Below, piece by piece: positions 24,895 to 34,524 of a stretch of 37,127 nt of DNA; within the stretch, counting starts at the first letter, position 1; each line of letters starts with the position of its first letter. Made by a program: the position numbers and the translations under genes. This DNA is from Gammaproteobacteria bacterium TMED112 (lineage in GTDB: Bacteria > Pseudomonadota > Gammaproteobacteria > Magnimaribacterales > TMED112), in NCBI GenBank assembly GCA_002170245.2, contig NHFN02000006.1:1-37127 (forward strand). Direction: 5' to 3'. A model generated the notes under the pieces. It did not search any database. It had not been told where the DNA came from and saw only the letters and a program-made list of their open reading frames with translations.

Positions 24895-27262
24895 AATTAA
24901 TTAGCCTATTTTTTATAAATATGACTTTAATTATATCTTTGTTTTCGAGATGTCTTGAAACATTTTCATGCTCTTTAGCTATTTCCTTAATATCTCCTTC
25001 AGACTCATTACTATCAATAAGAATGTTTGCCCTTACTTTCCCATTCACTTGAACTAAATATTTAATTTCCGTTTCATTTTTATGGAAAAAAATTGTTTCA
25101 GGCCAGCGAGCATCTTGAATATCTTTATTTAGAATACTCTTGTATAAATTTTCACTTATATGTGGTGCTATTGGAGATAATGCTAATAGCAAAAAATCAT
25201 AGCAAGTATATAAATCATTTTTATCGCACAATACTTTTTTATGATTGAATCTCTTATTAATGTTATTGAGTATTTCCATACAAGATGAAACCACAGTATT
25301 AAGGTTTAGCCTTTTTTCATAATCATCATTTATTTTTATAAATAAATCTTTACATTCATCATTTAGTTTTTTTTCTGAAGCATAGAATGCATCATCTTCT
25401 AAGGAATTAATTTTGACTGATAAAGCCCACAATCTTTTTAAGAATCTATGGCACCCTTCAAGACCATTATCAGACCATTCAAGAGACTGTTCAGGCGGGC
25501 TTGCAAAGATCATAAATGTTCTAATCGAATCAGCACCATAGTTTTCAATATATTCTTTGGGATCTACTGTATTTCCTTTAGATTTTGACATTTTGGCACC
25601 ATCTTTAAGGACCATGCCCTGTGTTAAAAGTTTCTTAAATGGCTCATCACCCTTCACCATACCCATGTCTCGTAGAACTTTATAAAAAAACCTTGAATAT
25701 AATAGATGCAAAATTGCATGTTCAACTCCACCTACATAAAGATCTACAGGAAGCCAGTAATCAGTATTTTTATCAAATATTTCTTTTTTGTTTTGTGCTG
25801 ATGTATATCTAGCAAAGTACCATGAAGATTCCATGAATGTATCAAAGGTATCTGTTTCCCGCTCATAGCCATTAGATTTATATCGAAAATCTTTGTTTTG
25901 ATGGAGCGGTTTGGTGGAACCATCTTTACTAACAGGAAGGATAACGGGTAATTGCTTTGCTACATAAGTTTCTCCGTCTTTATACTCCATTGGAATAGGG
26001 CAGCCCCAATATCTCTGCCTACTTATGCCCCAATCCCTTAATCTGTACTGAAAAAGTATTTCACCTTTTTTTAATTCAATTAATTTCTCAGAGATTTTTT
26101 CAAAGGCATCCTGTGAAGCAAGCCCATTAAAATCTTCTGAATTACAAACAAAACCAGTTCCAGAGAAGGGTAGCTTTTCTTTTGTTTCTATTACTTGTGA
26201 AATTGGAATATGATATTTTTGAGCAAAATCATAATCTCTTTCATCGTGTGCAGGAACACCCATAATAGCTCCAGTACCATAATCCATGAGAACATAGTTT
26301 ATTATCCAAAGTGAGATTAAGTCTTTAGTCAAAGGGTGAATAATATTCACTTTGGTTTTATAACCAAGCTTTTCAGCTTTTGCTTGATCAGCTTCAGCTG
26401 AAGAAACTTTTTTAACACTTTTTAAAAATTCCTTTATGCCGATGTCATTTTTACTAAGTTCAGCTACAAAAGGATGATTTGGAGATATTCCAAAAAATGT
26501 TACTCCAAATAAAGTATCAGGCCTTGTTGTAAAAGCTTTTAGGAGACCACCTTGATCTGTTTCAAAAGAAATTTCTGTACCTCTAGATTTACCAATCCAA
26601 TTTTTTTGCATATTTTTTACATTTTCTGGCCAGTCAATCTTCTCAAGCCCTTCTTCAAGTTCATCGGCATAGTCAGTAATTTTTAAAAACCAAGTTTCAA
26701 TTTCTTTTAATTCAACTACTGCTCCTGTTCTCCAACCCTTGCCATCAATTACTTGTTCATTAGCTAGAACTGTCATATCAATAGGATCCCAATTCACTAA
26801 TGATTTTTTTCTATATGCAAGACCCTTTTTATAAAACTTAAGAAATAACTCTTGTTCAAATTTGTAATAAGATTCATTAGAAGTATTTATTTCTTTGGTC
26901 CAGTCATAAGCAAAACCTAATGAATTTAATTGTTCTTTCATATGATTTATATTTTGCTCAGTCCATTCTTGAGGGTGAACTTTTTTATCAATAGCAGCAT
27001 TCTCTGCAGGTAATCCAAATGCATCCCAACCCATAGGCTGTAGAACATTAAATCCTTTTAATCTTTTATATCTTGATATGGCATCTCCTATTGAATAATT
27101 TCGTACATGGCCCATGTGAAGGTTGCCTGAAGGGTATGGCAACATAGATAAACAATAATATTTTGGCTTGGTTGTATCTATATTTGCTTCATATGATTTT
27201 TTCTGAGCCCAAAGATTTTGTATTTCTTTTTCAATTTCTATGTAATCGTAGAACTCTTTCAT
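24881..27262 (-). CDS. leuS: Leucyl-tRNA synthetase
   Basis: Charges tRNA-Leu with leucine. 793 residues, against 860 in E. coli. Class I motifs: HMGH (49-52) in [20 protein letters not shown], and KMSKS near residue 555 in [14 protein letters not shown]. The CP1 editing domain is present ([12 protein letters not shown] and [14 protein letters not shown]). The anticodon-binding and C-terminal domains end with [11 protein letters not shown]. The ATG at 27262 overlaps the accC stop by 4 bases (ATGA), so leuS is the fourth gene of the aroQ-accB-accC run. Confidence 0.98.
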   Translation of the reverse strand: MKEFYDYIEIEKEIQNLWAQKKSYEANIDTTKPKYYCLSMLPYPSGNLHMGHVRNYSIGDAISRYKRLKGFNVLQPMGWDAFGLPAENAAIDKKVHPQEWTEQNINHMKEQLNSLGFAYDWTKEINTSNESYYKFEQELFLKFYKKGLAYRKKSLVNWDPIDMTVLANEQVIDGKGWRTGAVVELKEIETWFLKITDYADELEEGLEKIDWPENVKNMQKNWIGKSRGTEISFETDQGGLLKAFTTRPDTLFGVTFFGISPNHPFVAELSKNDIGIKEFLKSVKKVSSAEADQAKAEKLGYKTKVNIIHPLTKDLISLWIINYVLMDYGTGAIMGVPAHDERDYDFAQKYHIPISQVIETKEKLPFSGTGFVCNSEDFNGLASQDAFEKISEKLIELKKGEILFQYRLRDWGISRQRYWGCPIPMEYKDGETYVAKQLPVILPVSKDGSTKPLHQNKDFRYKSNGYERETDTFDTFMESSWYFARYTSAQNKKEIFDKNTDYWLPVDLYVGGVEHAILHLLYSRFFYKVLRDMGMVKGDEPFKKLLTQGMVLKDGAKMSKSKGNTVDPKEYIENYGADSIRTFMIFASPPEQSLEWSDNGLEGCHRFLKRLWALSVKINSLEDDAFYASEKKLNDECKDLFIKINDDYEKRLNLNTVVSSCMEILNNINKRFNHKKVLCDKNDLYTCYDFLLLALSPIAPHISENLYKSILNKDIQDARWPETIFFHKNETEIKYLVQVNGKVRANILIDSNESEGDIKEIAKEHENVSRHLENKDIIKVIFIKNRLINFVHS

Positions 27263-28602
27263 TTAATCAGCTCTTCTTCAAGATATTTAATGTAGTAATC
27301 AATATTTTGAAATCCCTTGTCTTCAAGAATTTTAAGATGTAACGCCTGATTGGTTTCTATACCCTCAATCACTAATTCAGTTAACGCCATTCTCATTTTG
27401 TTAATTGTATTTTTTCTATCGCCATCTTTTACAATGACTTCTGCAATTAAAGAATCATAATTAGATGGCACTTCATACCCACTATATATCTGGGACTCAA
27501 ATCTAACATGATAGCCACCAGGCCTATGAACTCTAGTAATTTTACCAGGAGAAGGAATAAATGTTTCTGCACTCTCAGCATTAATTCTACATTGCATTGC
27601 ATGACCATTAATTTTTAAGTTTTCTTGATCTAGATTAAATTCATCTTCAAGAGCTAGTAAGAGTTGAGCTTGAACTAAGTCAACTCCCGTTATCATTTCA
27701 GTTACAGTATGTTCTACTTGTATTCTTGTATTCATTTCAATAAAGAAAAATTCATTATCTTCATAAAGAAATTCAAGAGTTCCTGCTCCTTTATATTTAA
27801 GTTCAGAGCAAGCTTTAACACAGATGTTTTGTATTTCAGTTAATTTCTCATTATTTAAATTTTTTGCTGGCGCCTCTTCAACAATTTTTTGATATTTGCG
27901 TTGTAGAGAACAGTCTCTTGAGTACAAGTGAACTACTTTCCCCTTACCATCTCCAAATATTTGTATCTCTATATGTCGTGGTTTTTTAAGATACTTCTCA
28001 ACAAATACCTCATTGTTTCCAAAGGCTAATCCAGCTTCATTTTGAGCATCAATTATTGAATTCCAAAGTTCTTGCTTCTCGTATACCACCCGCATTCCTT
28101 TTCCTCCACCACCTGCAGAAGCTTTTACAATCACAGGATATCCAATTTTATCAACTGTATCTTCAACTTGAGTTTGTGATTGCATATTGCCCGAATATCC
28201 AGGTACAGTTGGTACGCCAAGCGACTCTATAAGTTCTTTCGCTTTAACTTTATCACCCATTATTTCTATAACTTTTGGATCAGGTCCAACAAACTCAAAT
28301 CCACTTTCTTTGCATTTTTCAGCGAAAGAGGCGTTTTCAGCTAAAAAGCCAAATCCAGGATAAATTGCATCAGCTTCAACTAATTCTGCAGCAGAAATAA
28401 TGGCTGCTTCGTTCAAATAGCTATCCCTCGCCATTGCCGGACCTATACAAATTGCTTCGTCTGATAATTTTAAATGTTTTTGATCTTTGTCAACGGTTGA
28501 ATAGACAGATGCAACTTGGTATCCAAGTTCTTTTGCAGCTCTTAAGGCTCTAATTGCAATAACACCCCTGTTTGCAATTAGTATTTTTCTAGGATTTTTC
28601 AA
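27259..28602 (-). CDS. accC: Acetyl-CoA carboxylase, biotin carboxylase subunit
   Basis: ATP- and bicarbonate-dependent carboxylation of the biotin on AccB, the first step of fatty acid synthesis. 447 residues, normal. The start is TTG at 28602; the protein must begin near [14 protein letters not shown] and no ATG is available. Motifs: glycine-rich ATP loop [47 protein letters not shown] and MQCRINAE. It overlaps accB by 14 bases and leuS by 4. Confidence 0.98.
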   Translation of the reverse strand: MKNPRKILIANRGVIAIRALRAAKELGYQVASVYSTVDKDQKHLKLSDEAICIGPAMARDSYLNEAAIISAAELVEADAIYPGFGFLAENASFAEKCKESGFEFVGPDPKVIEIMGDKVKAKELIESLGVPTVPGYSGNMQSQTQVEDTVDKIGYPVIVKASAGGGGKGMRVVYEKQELWNSIIDAQNEAGLAFGNNEVFVEKYLKKPRHIEIQIFGDGKGKVVHLYSRDCSLQRKYQKIVEEAPAKNLNNEKLTEIQNICVKACSELKYKGAGTLEFLYEDNEFFFIEMNTRIQVEHTVTEMITGVDLVQAQLLLALEDEFNLDQENLKINGHAMQCRINAESAETFIPSPGKITRVHRPGGYHVRFESQIYSGYEVPSNYDSLIAEVIVKDGDRKNTINKMRMALTELVIEGIETNQALHLKILEDKGFQNIDYYIKYLEEELIK

Positions 28603-29035
28603 TTGATATTAACTCTTGACCAAACTCTATTGGTTCACCGTCACCAATGTTTATTGATATTACTTTTCCATCATATTCTGATTTTACTTGATTCATCATT
28701 TTCATAGCTTCAATAATACATACCGTGTCACCTTTTTTTATCATTTGTCCCACTTCTATAAAAGGCTCTTTATCTGGTGCTGGTTTTCTATAGAAAGTTC
28801 CTACCATCGGAGAAACTATTTTTTCATAACCTTCAGAATCCATAGTTTCATGAATACGATCACTATCATGCTTTGGTGCACTCGCTGTGTTAGGAACAGA
28901 AGGGCTAGCTGTATTAATAATACTTTCTTTTTTTCTGTTTATTCTCACACTTTCTTCACCCTCTTTGACTTCTATTTCATTCAAATCAGATTCTTGAAGC
29001 ATTTCTATTAATTTTTTAATTTTTCTAAGATCCAT
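28589..29035 (-). CDS. accB: Biotin carboxyl carrier protein of acetyl-CoA carboxylase
   Basis: Carries the carboxylated biotin between AccC and the carboxyltransferase. 148 residues. An N-terminal helical part (about 1-35), a Ser/Pro/Ala linker (about 40-65), then the biotinyl domain with K112 in IIEAMKMMNQVKSEYDG and the BCCP-specific thumb VGTFYRKPAPDKEPFIEVG. It overlaps aroQ by 11 bases and accC by 14. AccA and AccD are not in the window. Confidence 0.98.
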   Translation of the reverse strand: MDLRKIKKLIEMLQESDLNEIEVKEGEESVRINRKKESIINTASPSVPNTASAPKHDSDRIHETMDSEGYEKIVSPMVGTFYRKPAPDKEPFIEVGQMIKKGDTVCIIEAMKMMNQVKSEYDGKVISINIGDGEPIEFGQELISIEKS

Positions 29036-29459
29036 TCTTACCCCTCATAATTTTTGTTAATGCAAACTCATAACCATCAAAACCAAAACCAACAATACTA
29101 CCCTTAGCAATATCACTAAAAAAGGAAGTATGTCTAAATTCTTCTCTTGCGAAAACATTCGAAATATGAATTTCATAAAAAGGGAAGCCGACAGAAAGTA
29201 TCGCATCTCTTATAGAGATATTTGTATGGGTGTGAGCCCCAAAATTAAATATGCCAAAATCATACTTTTCGTCCTTGTGCGTATGTATCTTGTTAATAAT
29301 CTCTTCTTCAGAATTACTTTGAAAGAATTCAAGATTTGCCTCGAAGTTTAAGGCATTTAATTTATTTTCTAAGTCTAATAAAGACTCAGTACCATAAACA
29401 TCTACCTCTCTTTTACCAAGCATATTTAGGTTTACACCGTTTATAATTAAAATTTTCAT
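29025..29459 (-). CDS. aroQ: 3-dehydroquinate dehydratase, type II
   Basis: Converts 3-dehydroquinate to 3-dehydroshikimate in aromatic amino acid synthesis. 144 residues. INGVNLNMLGKREVDVYG gives the catalytic Arg17/Tyr22 loop, H99 lies in EIHISN, and REEFRHTSFFSDIAKGSIVGFG closes the domain. The usual NPGAYTHTS loop reads NFGAHTHTN, with His77 at the common Tyr; N73 is retained. It is first in the aroQ-accB-accC-leuS-lptE-holA run. The aroQ-accB-accC order is common in gammaproteobacteria; leuS taking the next place is less usual. Confidence 0.97.
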   Translation of the reverse strand: MKILIINGVNLNMLGKREVDVYGTESLLDLENKLNALNFEANLEFFQSNSEEEIINKIHTHKDEKYDFGIFNFGAHTHTNISIRDAILSVGFPFYEIHISNVFAREEFRHTSFFSDIAKGSIVGFGFDGYEFALTKIMRGKNGS

Positions 29460-29466
29460 TTAAAGT

Positions 29467-29495
29467 ACTTTAAAAGAATTTAGCTACATTTTCAA
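29467..29495 (-). promoter_or_regulatory. Candidate promoter for the aroQ operon
   Basis: Minus strand: TTGAAA (29495-29490), 17-base spacer, TAAAGT (29472-29467). The -10 ends 7 bases before the ATG (29459), so the transcript would be leaderless or nearly so. Each box matches consensus at 4 or more of 6 positions. Confidence 0.3.
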
Positions 29496-29541
29496 TGATT
29501 TTAGATACATTTAAAGTGCATTAATATTTCATCTTTAACTA

Positions 29542-29610
29542 ATATTAGGGTTAAAAAATAAAAAAAATAATTGAAATTAGGCAACTAGGCTATAATAATT
29601 GCCCTAATAT
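29542..29610. repeat. 9-bp inverted repeat bracketing the hemB promoter region
   Basis: ATATTAGGG (29542-29550) is the exact reverse complement of CCCTAATAT (29602-29610), with 51 bases between. The second arm lies just before the hemB ATG and the interval contains the candidate hemB promoter. A smaller pair, GGCAA (29580-29584) and TTGCC (29599-29603), flanks the -10 box. These could be operator half-sites or an mRNA/DNA fold. No protein is recognised. Confidence 0.35.
29571..29596 (+). promoter_or_regulatory. Candidate promoter for hemB-trxA(-rho)
   Basis: TTGAAA (29571-29576) and a perfect TATAAT (29591-29596), separated by only 14 bases, which is short for sigma-70. The TATAAT alone may serve with a poorer -35. 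The start would fall near 29603, leaving a leader of about 12 bases before the hemB ATG. Confidence 0.35.
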
Positions 29611-29614
29611 AATT

Positions 29615-30610
29615 ATGTTAAACAATCTTTTTCCAAATGTCAGGCCAAGACGCCTACGTAAAAATAAAACTATCAGAGACTTAGTTTCTGAAACAAAATT
29701 ACTTAAATCAAAATTAATTCAACCTCTTTTTGTATCTGAGTCTATTTCTGAGAAACAGCCTTTGGAGTCTATGCAGGGTCAATTTTTATTTTCAAAAAAT
29801 GCATTGTTGGAGGAAATTGAATATCTACAGAAGATAGGAATCAATACTATAGCCTTATTTCCGAATGTTTCAGAAAGTCTGAAGGATGTGAATGGCACTA
29901 ATGCTATCGATGAGAAAAACTTCATATGCAAATTTGTATCGGAAATTAAGGAACACTTTCCTGAAGTGATCCTCATAACAGATGTTGCTTTGGATCCTTA
30001 TACTACAAGTGGCCATGATGGGATCATTAGAAATGATGTTGTCGATAATGATTTAACGCTTGAAGCTCTAAAAAAAATGTCTGTTAATTTAGCTGAAGCA
30101 GGATCAGACATTATTGCTCCTTCAGATATGATGGATGGCAGAATTGGAGCCATAAGAGAGTCATTAGAGCAATCCAACAATAAAGATACAATTATACTTA
30201 GCTACTCAGCTAAGTATTCTTCAAATTTTTACGGTCCTTTCAGAGATGCTGTTGGTTCTAAAAAAGTTGAAGGAATTTCAAAAGCCAGTTATCAGATGGA
30301 TAAAAGAAATATTGAGGAAGCTATTAAAGAAGCAGAGCTAGATTTACAAGAAGGCGCAGATATTTTAATGGTGAAACCAGGTATGCCATATTTAGATGTC
30401 ATCAATAAATTATCTACAAATGTAAGCGCTCCTGTATTTGCTTATCAGGTAAGCGGAGAATATGCAATGTTGCAGCAGGCTATTGACAAAAAAATATTTG
30501 AACATAATGTAGTCCCTGAGACTTTAATAAGTCTCTTCAGAGCAGGCTCATCTTCAGTGATTACTTATTACGCAAAATGGGTAGCAGAAAATTATGACAA
30601 CATCAGTTAA
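29615..30610 (+). CDS. hemB: Porphobilinogen synthase (delta-aminolevulinic acid dehydratase)
   Basis: Condenses two 5-aminolevulinates into porphobilinogen. 331 residues. The two active-site lysines are K200 in SYSAKYSSNFYGPFRDA and K254 in MVKPGMPYLDV. The metal-binding segment reads DVALDPYTTSGHDG: the three cysteines of zinc enzymes are replaced (Ala, Asp, Asp), as in the magnesium-dependent Pseudomonas type. It overlaps trxA by 17 bases. The next pathway genes, hemC and hemD, lie on the other strand just past rho, so three consecutive steps sit within about 4.2 kb. Confidence 0.98.
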   Translation: MLNNLFPNVRPRRLRKNKTIRDLVSETKLLKSKLIQPLFVSESISEKQPLESMQGQFLFSKNALLEEIEYLQKIGINTIALFPNVSESLKDVNGTNAIDEKNFICKFVSEIKEHFPEVILITDVALDPYTTSGHDGIIRNDVVDNDLTLEALKKMSVNLAEAGSDIIAPSDMMDGRIGAIRESLEQSNNKDTIILSYSAKYSSNFYGPFRDAVGSKKVEGISKASYQMDKRNIEEAIKEAELDLQEGADILMVKPGMPYLDVINKLSTNVSAPVFAYQVSGEYAMLQQAIDKKIFEHNVVPETLISLFRAGSSSVITYYAKWVAENYDNIS

Positions 30611-30911
30611 CAACGAAACATTTGCAAACGAAGTTCTAGAGCAAAAAAAACTTGTTCTTGTTGATTTCTGGGCTGAATGGTGTGGGCCGTGTAAACAAAT
30701 TGCACCAACACTTGAAGAATTGGCTGAAAAATATTCTGAAAATCTTGCTGTTTGCAAAGTTGATGTAGACGCAAACAGAGAGTTAGCTCTGCAATATAAT
30801 GTAAGGAGTATTCCTTCATTGATGATTTTTAAGAATGGGGAAATGGTTGACAGTCTGATTGGTGCTGTTAGTCTTGAGGAGCTTGAGGATTTAGTTACAA
30901 GAAACTTCTAA
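30594..30911 (+). CDS. trxA: Thioredoxin
   Basis: Cytoplasmic dithiol reductant. 105 residues. The active site is C30-G-P-C33 in FWAEWCGPCKQIAP, with the cis-Pro in RSIPSLMIF and the Asp near residue 24 in VDFWA. The ATG at 30594 lies inside the end of hemB (17-base overlap); no later ATG precedes the fold. Upstream of rho as in E. coli. Confidence 0.97.
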   Translation: MTTSVNNETFANEVLEQKKLVLVDFWAEWCGPCKQIAPTLEELAEKYSENLAVCKVDVDANRELALQYNVRSIPSLMIFKNGEMVDSLIGAVSLEELEDLVTRNF

Positions 30912-30984
30912 AATCTAAATAAATACATTAACATTAGAACTCGGATCATTCATTCCCACTAAAAATCTTAACTTAAACAAACTT

Positions 30985-32253
30985 ATGAACGCATTAGAAC
31001 TAAAACAAAAAACAACTAAAGAGCTTCTGAAAATTGCAGAGGAACATGGATTAAAACATGTCTCAAGACAAAAAAAAGCAGATATTATCTTTAATATTCT
31101 TAAAACAATTTCCAAGGGTGGAAAAGAATTGCTCGGAGGTGGAATTTTAGAAACATTACCTGATGGTTTTGGTTTTCTAAGATCTCCTTGGGGCTCTTAC
31201 CTAGCTGGACCAGATGATGTGTACGTATCACCCAGTCAAATAAGGAAATTCAATTTGAGAACTGGTGATTTTGTAGTTGGAAATATCAGACCACCTAGAG
31301 AGCAAGAAAGGTATTTTGCTTTGGTGCAAGTTGAATCTATAAATGATAACGAACCTTCAAAGACCCAAGAGAAGATTGCTTTCGAAAATTTAACTCCACT
31401 TTTTCCTGATAATAGGTTCAGACTAGAAACTGGTTCTGGTAGTTCAGAGGATATTTCACCAAGGATAATTGATCTAGTTGCTCCAATTGGCAAAGGTCAA
31501 AGAGGCCTTATTGTTTCACCACCAAAAGCAGGAAAAACCTTGCTACTCCAAAATCTTGCGCAATCTATTACTAAAAATAATCCTGATACTCACGTGATTG
31601 TTTTGCTAATAGATGAGAGGCCTGAGGAAGTTACAGACATGCAAAGAACAGTTGATGCTGAGGTTGTTGCTAGCACATTTGATGAGTCACCACAAAGACA
31701 TGTTCAAGTTGCAGACTTAGTAATTGAAAAAGCTAAAAGATTAGTTGAACACAAAAAAGATGTTGTAATTTTACTAGATTCGATTACTCGTTTGGGCAGA
31801 GCTTACAATACAGTCCAGCCAGCAAGTGGAAAGATTTTATCTGGAGGTGTTGATTCAAATGCCCTCGAAAGACCTAAAAGGTTTTACGGCGCAGCAAGAA
31901 ATATTGAAGAAGGTGGAAGTTTAACTATCCTTGCAACTGCACTTGTTGAAACAGGCTCTAAGATGGATGATGTTATTTACGAAGAATTTAAAGGAACAGG
32001 CAATATGGAAGTTCACCTTGAAAGGAAAATTGCTGAAAGAAGGGTATTTCCTGCAATAAATATCCTTAGATCTGGAACAAGAAGAGAAGATCTGCTTGTT
32101 GATAAGGATGAATTAAATAGAGTCCACATGCTCAGAAAAGTTCTAAGTGAGCAAGAAGAAGTTGCAGCCACAGAGTTCCTTATTTCAAAATTGAAAAATA
32201 CAAAGACTAACGAAGAATTTTTTGCTTCAATGACAAAATCTAAGACTAAGTAA
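30985..32253 (+). CDS. rho: Transcription termination factor Rho
   Basis: Hexameric RNA-dependent ATPase that ends transcription at sites without intrinsic terminators. 422 residues. N-terminal helical domain, then the cold-shock-like RNA-binding fold ([27 protein letters not shown]). The Walker A is SPPKAGKT with K181 and K184 as in E. coli numbering, then [27 protein letters not shown] and the Q/R-loop segments [20 protein letters not shown]. The 73-base gap after trxA shows no clear Shine-Dalgarno or terminator. Its last 8 bases overlap the convergent hemD. Its job may matter especially here because intrinsic terminators are almost absent. Confidence 0.98.
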   Translation: MNALELKQKTTKELLKIAEEHGLKHVSRQKKADIIFNILKTISKGGKELLGGGILETLPDGFGFLRSPWGSYLAGPDDVYVSPSQIRKFNLRTGDFVVGNIRPPREQERYFALVQVESINDNEPSKTQEKIAFENLTPLFPDNRFRLETGSGSSEDISPRIIDLVAPIGKGQRGLIVSPPKAGKTLLLQNLAQSITKNNPDTHVIVLLIDERPEEVTDMQRTVDAEVVASTFDESPQRHVQVADLVIEKAKRLVEHKKDVVILLDSITRLGRAYNTVQPASGKILSGGVDSNALERPKRFYGAARNIEEGGSLTILATALVETGSKMDDVIYEEFKGTGNMEVHLERKIAERRVFPAINILRSGTRREDLLVDKDELNRVHMLRKVLSEQEEVAATEFLISKLKNTKTNEEFFASMTKSKTK

Positions 32254-32893
32254 GTTTTATTTCATTAATCAGATTATTAGAAAAATAATTTATGACGGCG
32301 GATTCTTGTTTATACTTTTCAATAACATCTTGAACCCTATTGGAAACTGCTAAAAACTTTGAAGTTTCATTACCGCTGTAAATATGTTCAAAATATATTT
32401 CTACAGATAAGGAACTTGAAAATATAACAAAACCTGCTCCAGAAAATCGTTTTTTTATATCCGTGTAATTCGTAAATTTTTGTCGATTGTATGTATTAAG
32501 TTCATCTGTCTTCAGTGATGCGGAATTCAGATATTTTGAAATACTCGATAAGCCACCCTCTCCCTTGATGACCAATGTTCTCCCAGATAATTCAGTTTTA
32601 TTTAATAAATTAATTACACCCTCAGAACTGTATTCTTTGTCAGGAGTTTCGGCAACATAACCATATTTCTTAAGTTGCTTACTTGTGCCAGGGCCCATTG
32701 AAATAATTCTCCTTTCTTCTAGTAAATTAATTTTTTCGAAATTTAACACTGCTGAAGGGCTTTGAAAAATAATATTGCGGTAGTTATTAAGATTTATTAT
32801 TTGTTTAACTTTACATATTTTATAAAGAGGAATATTAACTATTTCATGATATTTATGAACTGCTGGAAAAGGCTTTGTGTCAATAATCTTCAT
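32246..32893 (-). CDS. hemD: Uroporphyrinogen-III synthase, divergent
   Basis: Closes and inverts ring D of the linear tetrapyrrole made by HemC. 215 residues. HemD proteins are poorly conserved; the call comes from size, the directly upstream hemC (14-base overlap), and segments such as [39 protein letters not shown] and [15 protein letters not shown] that follow the two-domain HemD pattern. The hemX and hemY genes that often follow are absent; the gene ends against rho with an 8-base overlap. Confidence 0.88.
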   Translation of the reverse strand: MKIIDTKPFPAVHKYHEIVNIPLYKICKVKQIINLNNYRNIIFQSPSAVLNFEKINLLEERRIISMGPGTSKQLKKYGYVAETPDKEYSSEGVINLLNKTELSGRTLVIKGEGGLSSISKYLNSASLKTDELNTYNRQKFTNYTDIKKRFSGAGFVIFSSSLSVEIYFEHIYSGNETSKFLAVSNRVQDVIEKYKQESAVINYFSNNLINEIKLT

Positions 32894-33758
32894 TTAATAT
32901 CTTGAGGGCACCTTTTTCAAAAATATTCATTACAAGAATTTTGATTGATTCATCTATATTATTTAAATCTGAAATAAGCTTTTCAGAAATAATCATATCC
33001 TCTCCATAAATCTCTACGTCAGTTTCACATATACCATCATTGATTCTTGATTTAATTGAGAGAGCAGAGTTACATGTTGCGTTTAAATTTCTGACAATTT
33101 TTCGTTCAATTTCAATCATCCTTAATAGACCATTATTTCTAATTTGATCTAATAAAGTTTGAGTTTTAGTATCATTCGATCTGCATTGTACTGCGATTAT
33201 GCCTTGTCCAATCGCTGGCAGAAAATTTAAATCAATGTAATTTTCGTTAAGGTTTAGTCTTTCTAATCCGGCTCTAGCTAGAATTATTGCGTCATATCTA
33301 TTTTCATGTAGCTTAATTAATCTTGTATCTATATTTCCTCTGATCTCTGAACAATTATTGTTCTTTAAAAAATGCTTGCACTGCCTTTTTCTTCTAAGGC
33401 TTGAAGTTCCAATTTTAACATTCGTTAAATTATCTAAATTAATTTTATCCTTATAAACCAAAACATCTGATCTAGATGGATGTTCTATTGCAGCATATAT
33501 TTCTAGTCCTTTTGTGTCATGACAAGACATATCCTTTAGAGAATGTATGGCTATATCAGCTTCGTTATTTAATAGACTTGATTCAAGATCTTCTACAAAA
33601 TGCGCTTTGTCGAATAGATTCTCTCCTTTTTTACTTTTCTTATCACCTTCTGTTATTTGTTTTTTAATTTCAAAATTTATTTCTTGATTTTTATAGTGCT
33701 CAGTGAATATATCTACTTGTTTTAAAGCTAATTTAGATGATCTTGTTGCTATTCTCAC
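32880..33758 (-). CDS. hemC: Porphobilinogen deaminase (hydroxymethylbilane synthase)
   Basis: Joins four porphobilinogens into hydroxymethylbilane on a covalent dipyrromethane cofactor. 292 residues, GTG start at 33758 overlapping the rsmD stop by 4 bases. MRIATRSSKLALKQ is the standard opening, the catalytic Asp is D76 in IHSLKDMS, SSLRRKRQ and RGNIDTRL bind the substrate chain, and the cofactor Cys is C229. Two usually rigid motifs are changed: GGCxVPIG reads ATCNSALS, and GKGLFVKELE reads DKAHFVEDLE. The protein should still be active because the key residues remain. Confidence 0.96.
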   Translation of the reverse strand: MRIATRSSKLALKQVDIFTEHYKNQEINFEIKKQITEGDKKSKKGENLFDKAHFVEDLESSLLNNEADIAIHSLKDMSCHDTKGLEIYAAIEHPSRSDVLVYKDKINLDNLTNVKIGTSSLRRKRQCKHFLKNNNCSEIRGNIDTRLIKLHENRYDAIILARAGLERLNLNENYIDLNFLPAIGQGIIAVQCRSNDTKTQTLLDQIRNNGLLRMIEIERKIVRNLNATCNSALSIKSRINDGICETDVEIYGEDMIISEKLISDLNNIDESIKILVMNIFEKGALKILNEDY

Positions 33759-34306
33759 TCTATAACCTCAAAAAGTCTTCCAAATGAGTTACCGGATGAA
33801 GACTCATTTAGTAATTTTAGATTCTTATCATAATCTGAAAAATTAAAATTAGATTCCTCAATATAGATAAGAGTTCCAGTCTTAGAAAAATCAGAAATAA
33901 TTTTAGGTAAAAGTAAATTTGTATAATTTTTATTGTACGGAGGATCCAAAAAAATTAGATCGAATACAGTTTCTTTGGTTCTTCTTAAGTAATTTTCTGC
34001 ACTTTGTTTATAAAGCTTAACCTTATCTAAAATACTGAGATTGTCACAGTTTTTGTATAAGGTGTTATAGAGCTCTTGGTTTTGTTCAACAAACACTACT
34101 TCTTTTGCTCCATTGGAAAATGCCTCAATGCCTAGAGAGCCTGAACCAGCAAATAGGTCAAGGCAAATCAAATCTTCTTTTAAAGGGCGTAACCATGAGA
34201 ATATTTGCTCTCTTACTCGTGACGGTGTTGGTTTTAAATTCCTATTCCTTTTGGTTTTAATATTTCTACCACCTAAGTCTCCTGAGATAATTTTAATACT
34301 AGACAT
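33755..34306 (-). CDS. rsmD: 16S rRNA guanine-966 N2-methyltransferase RsmD
   Basis: Methylates G966 of 16S rRNA using SAM. I choose the ATG at 34306 (183 residues, MSSIKIISGDLGGRNIKT, the family opening). The frame runs further upstream to 34384, but that part overlaps the preceding gene and matches nothing. TPSRVREQIFSWL, SAM loop LDLFAGSGSLGIEAFS and catalytic LDPPY are present. It overlaps the small upstream gene by 8 bases and hemC by 4. Confidence 0.95.
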   Translation of the reverse strand: MSSIKIISGDLGGRNIKTKRNRNLKPTPSRVREQIFSWLRPLKEDLICLDLFAGSGSLGIEAFSNGAKEVVFVEQNQELYNTLYKNCDNLSILDKVKLYKQSAENYLRRTKETVFDLIFLDPPYNKNYTNLLLPKIISDFSKTGTLIYIEESNFNFSDYDKNLKLLNESSSGNSFGRLFEVIE

Positions 34307-34523
34307 TATTCTTACACTCAGGCTTGTTACATATATTCCTGCCTTTAATAGATTTAATATTGTCCTCAGAAAAAAATATTTCACAGTTCTCGCATTTAAT
34401 CATGTTTTTAGTGTTTGAACTTCTTTTCACATTTTGTAATAAATTTATAACAAGTTTTTTGATTAGGAAACGTAAAGTGAAGTATGCAATTGGAGCAAGT
34501 ACTCCAAAGACAATAAAATTCAT
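34299..34523 (-). CDS. Small TM protein with Cys-motif tail (PP0621-like)
   Basis: 74 residues. A TM segment (about 3-25) is followed by a basic linker and a tail with C-E-N-C (C44, C47) and C-N-K-P-E-C (C65, C70), which could bind a metal ion. The layout recalls small PP0621-type proteins of pseudomonads, a match from memory. It is wedged between bamD (one base away) and rsmD (8-base overlap), so it is clearly expressed with them. Function unknown. Confidence 0.8.
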   Translation of the reverse strand: MNFIVFGVLAPIAYFTLRFLIKKLVINLLQNVKRSSNTKNMIKCENCEIFFSEDNIKSIKGRNICNKPECKNNV

Positions 34524-34524
34524 T

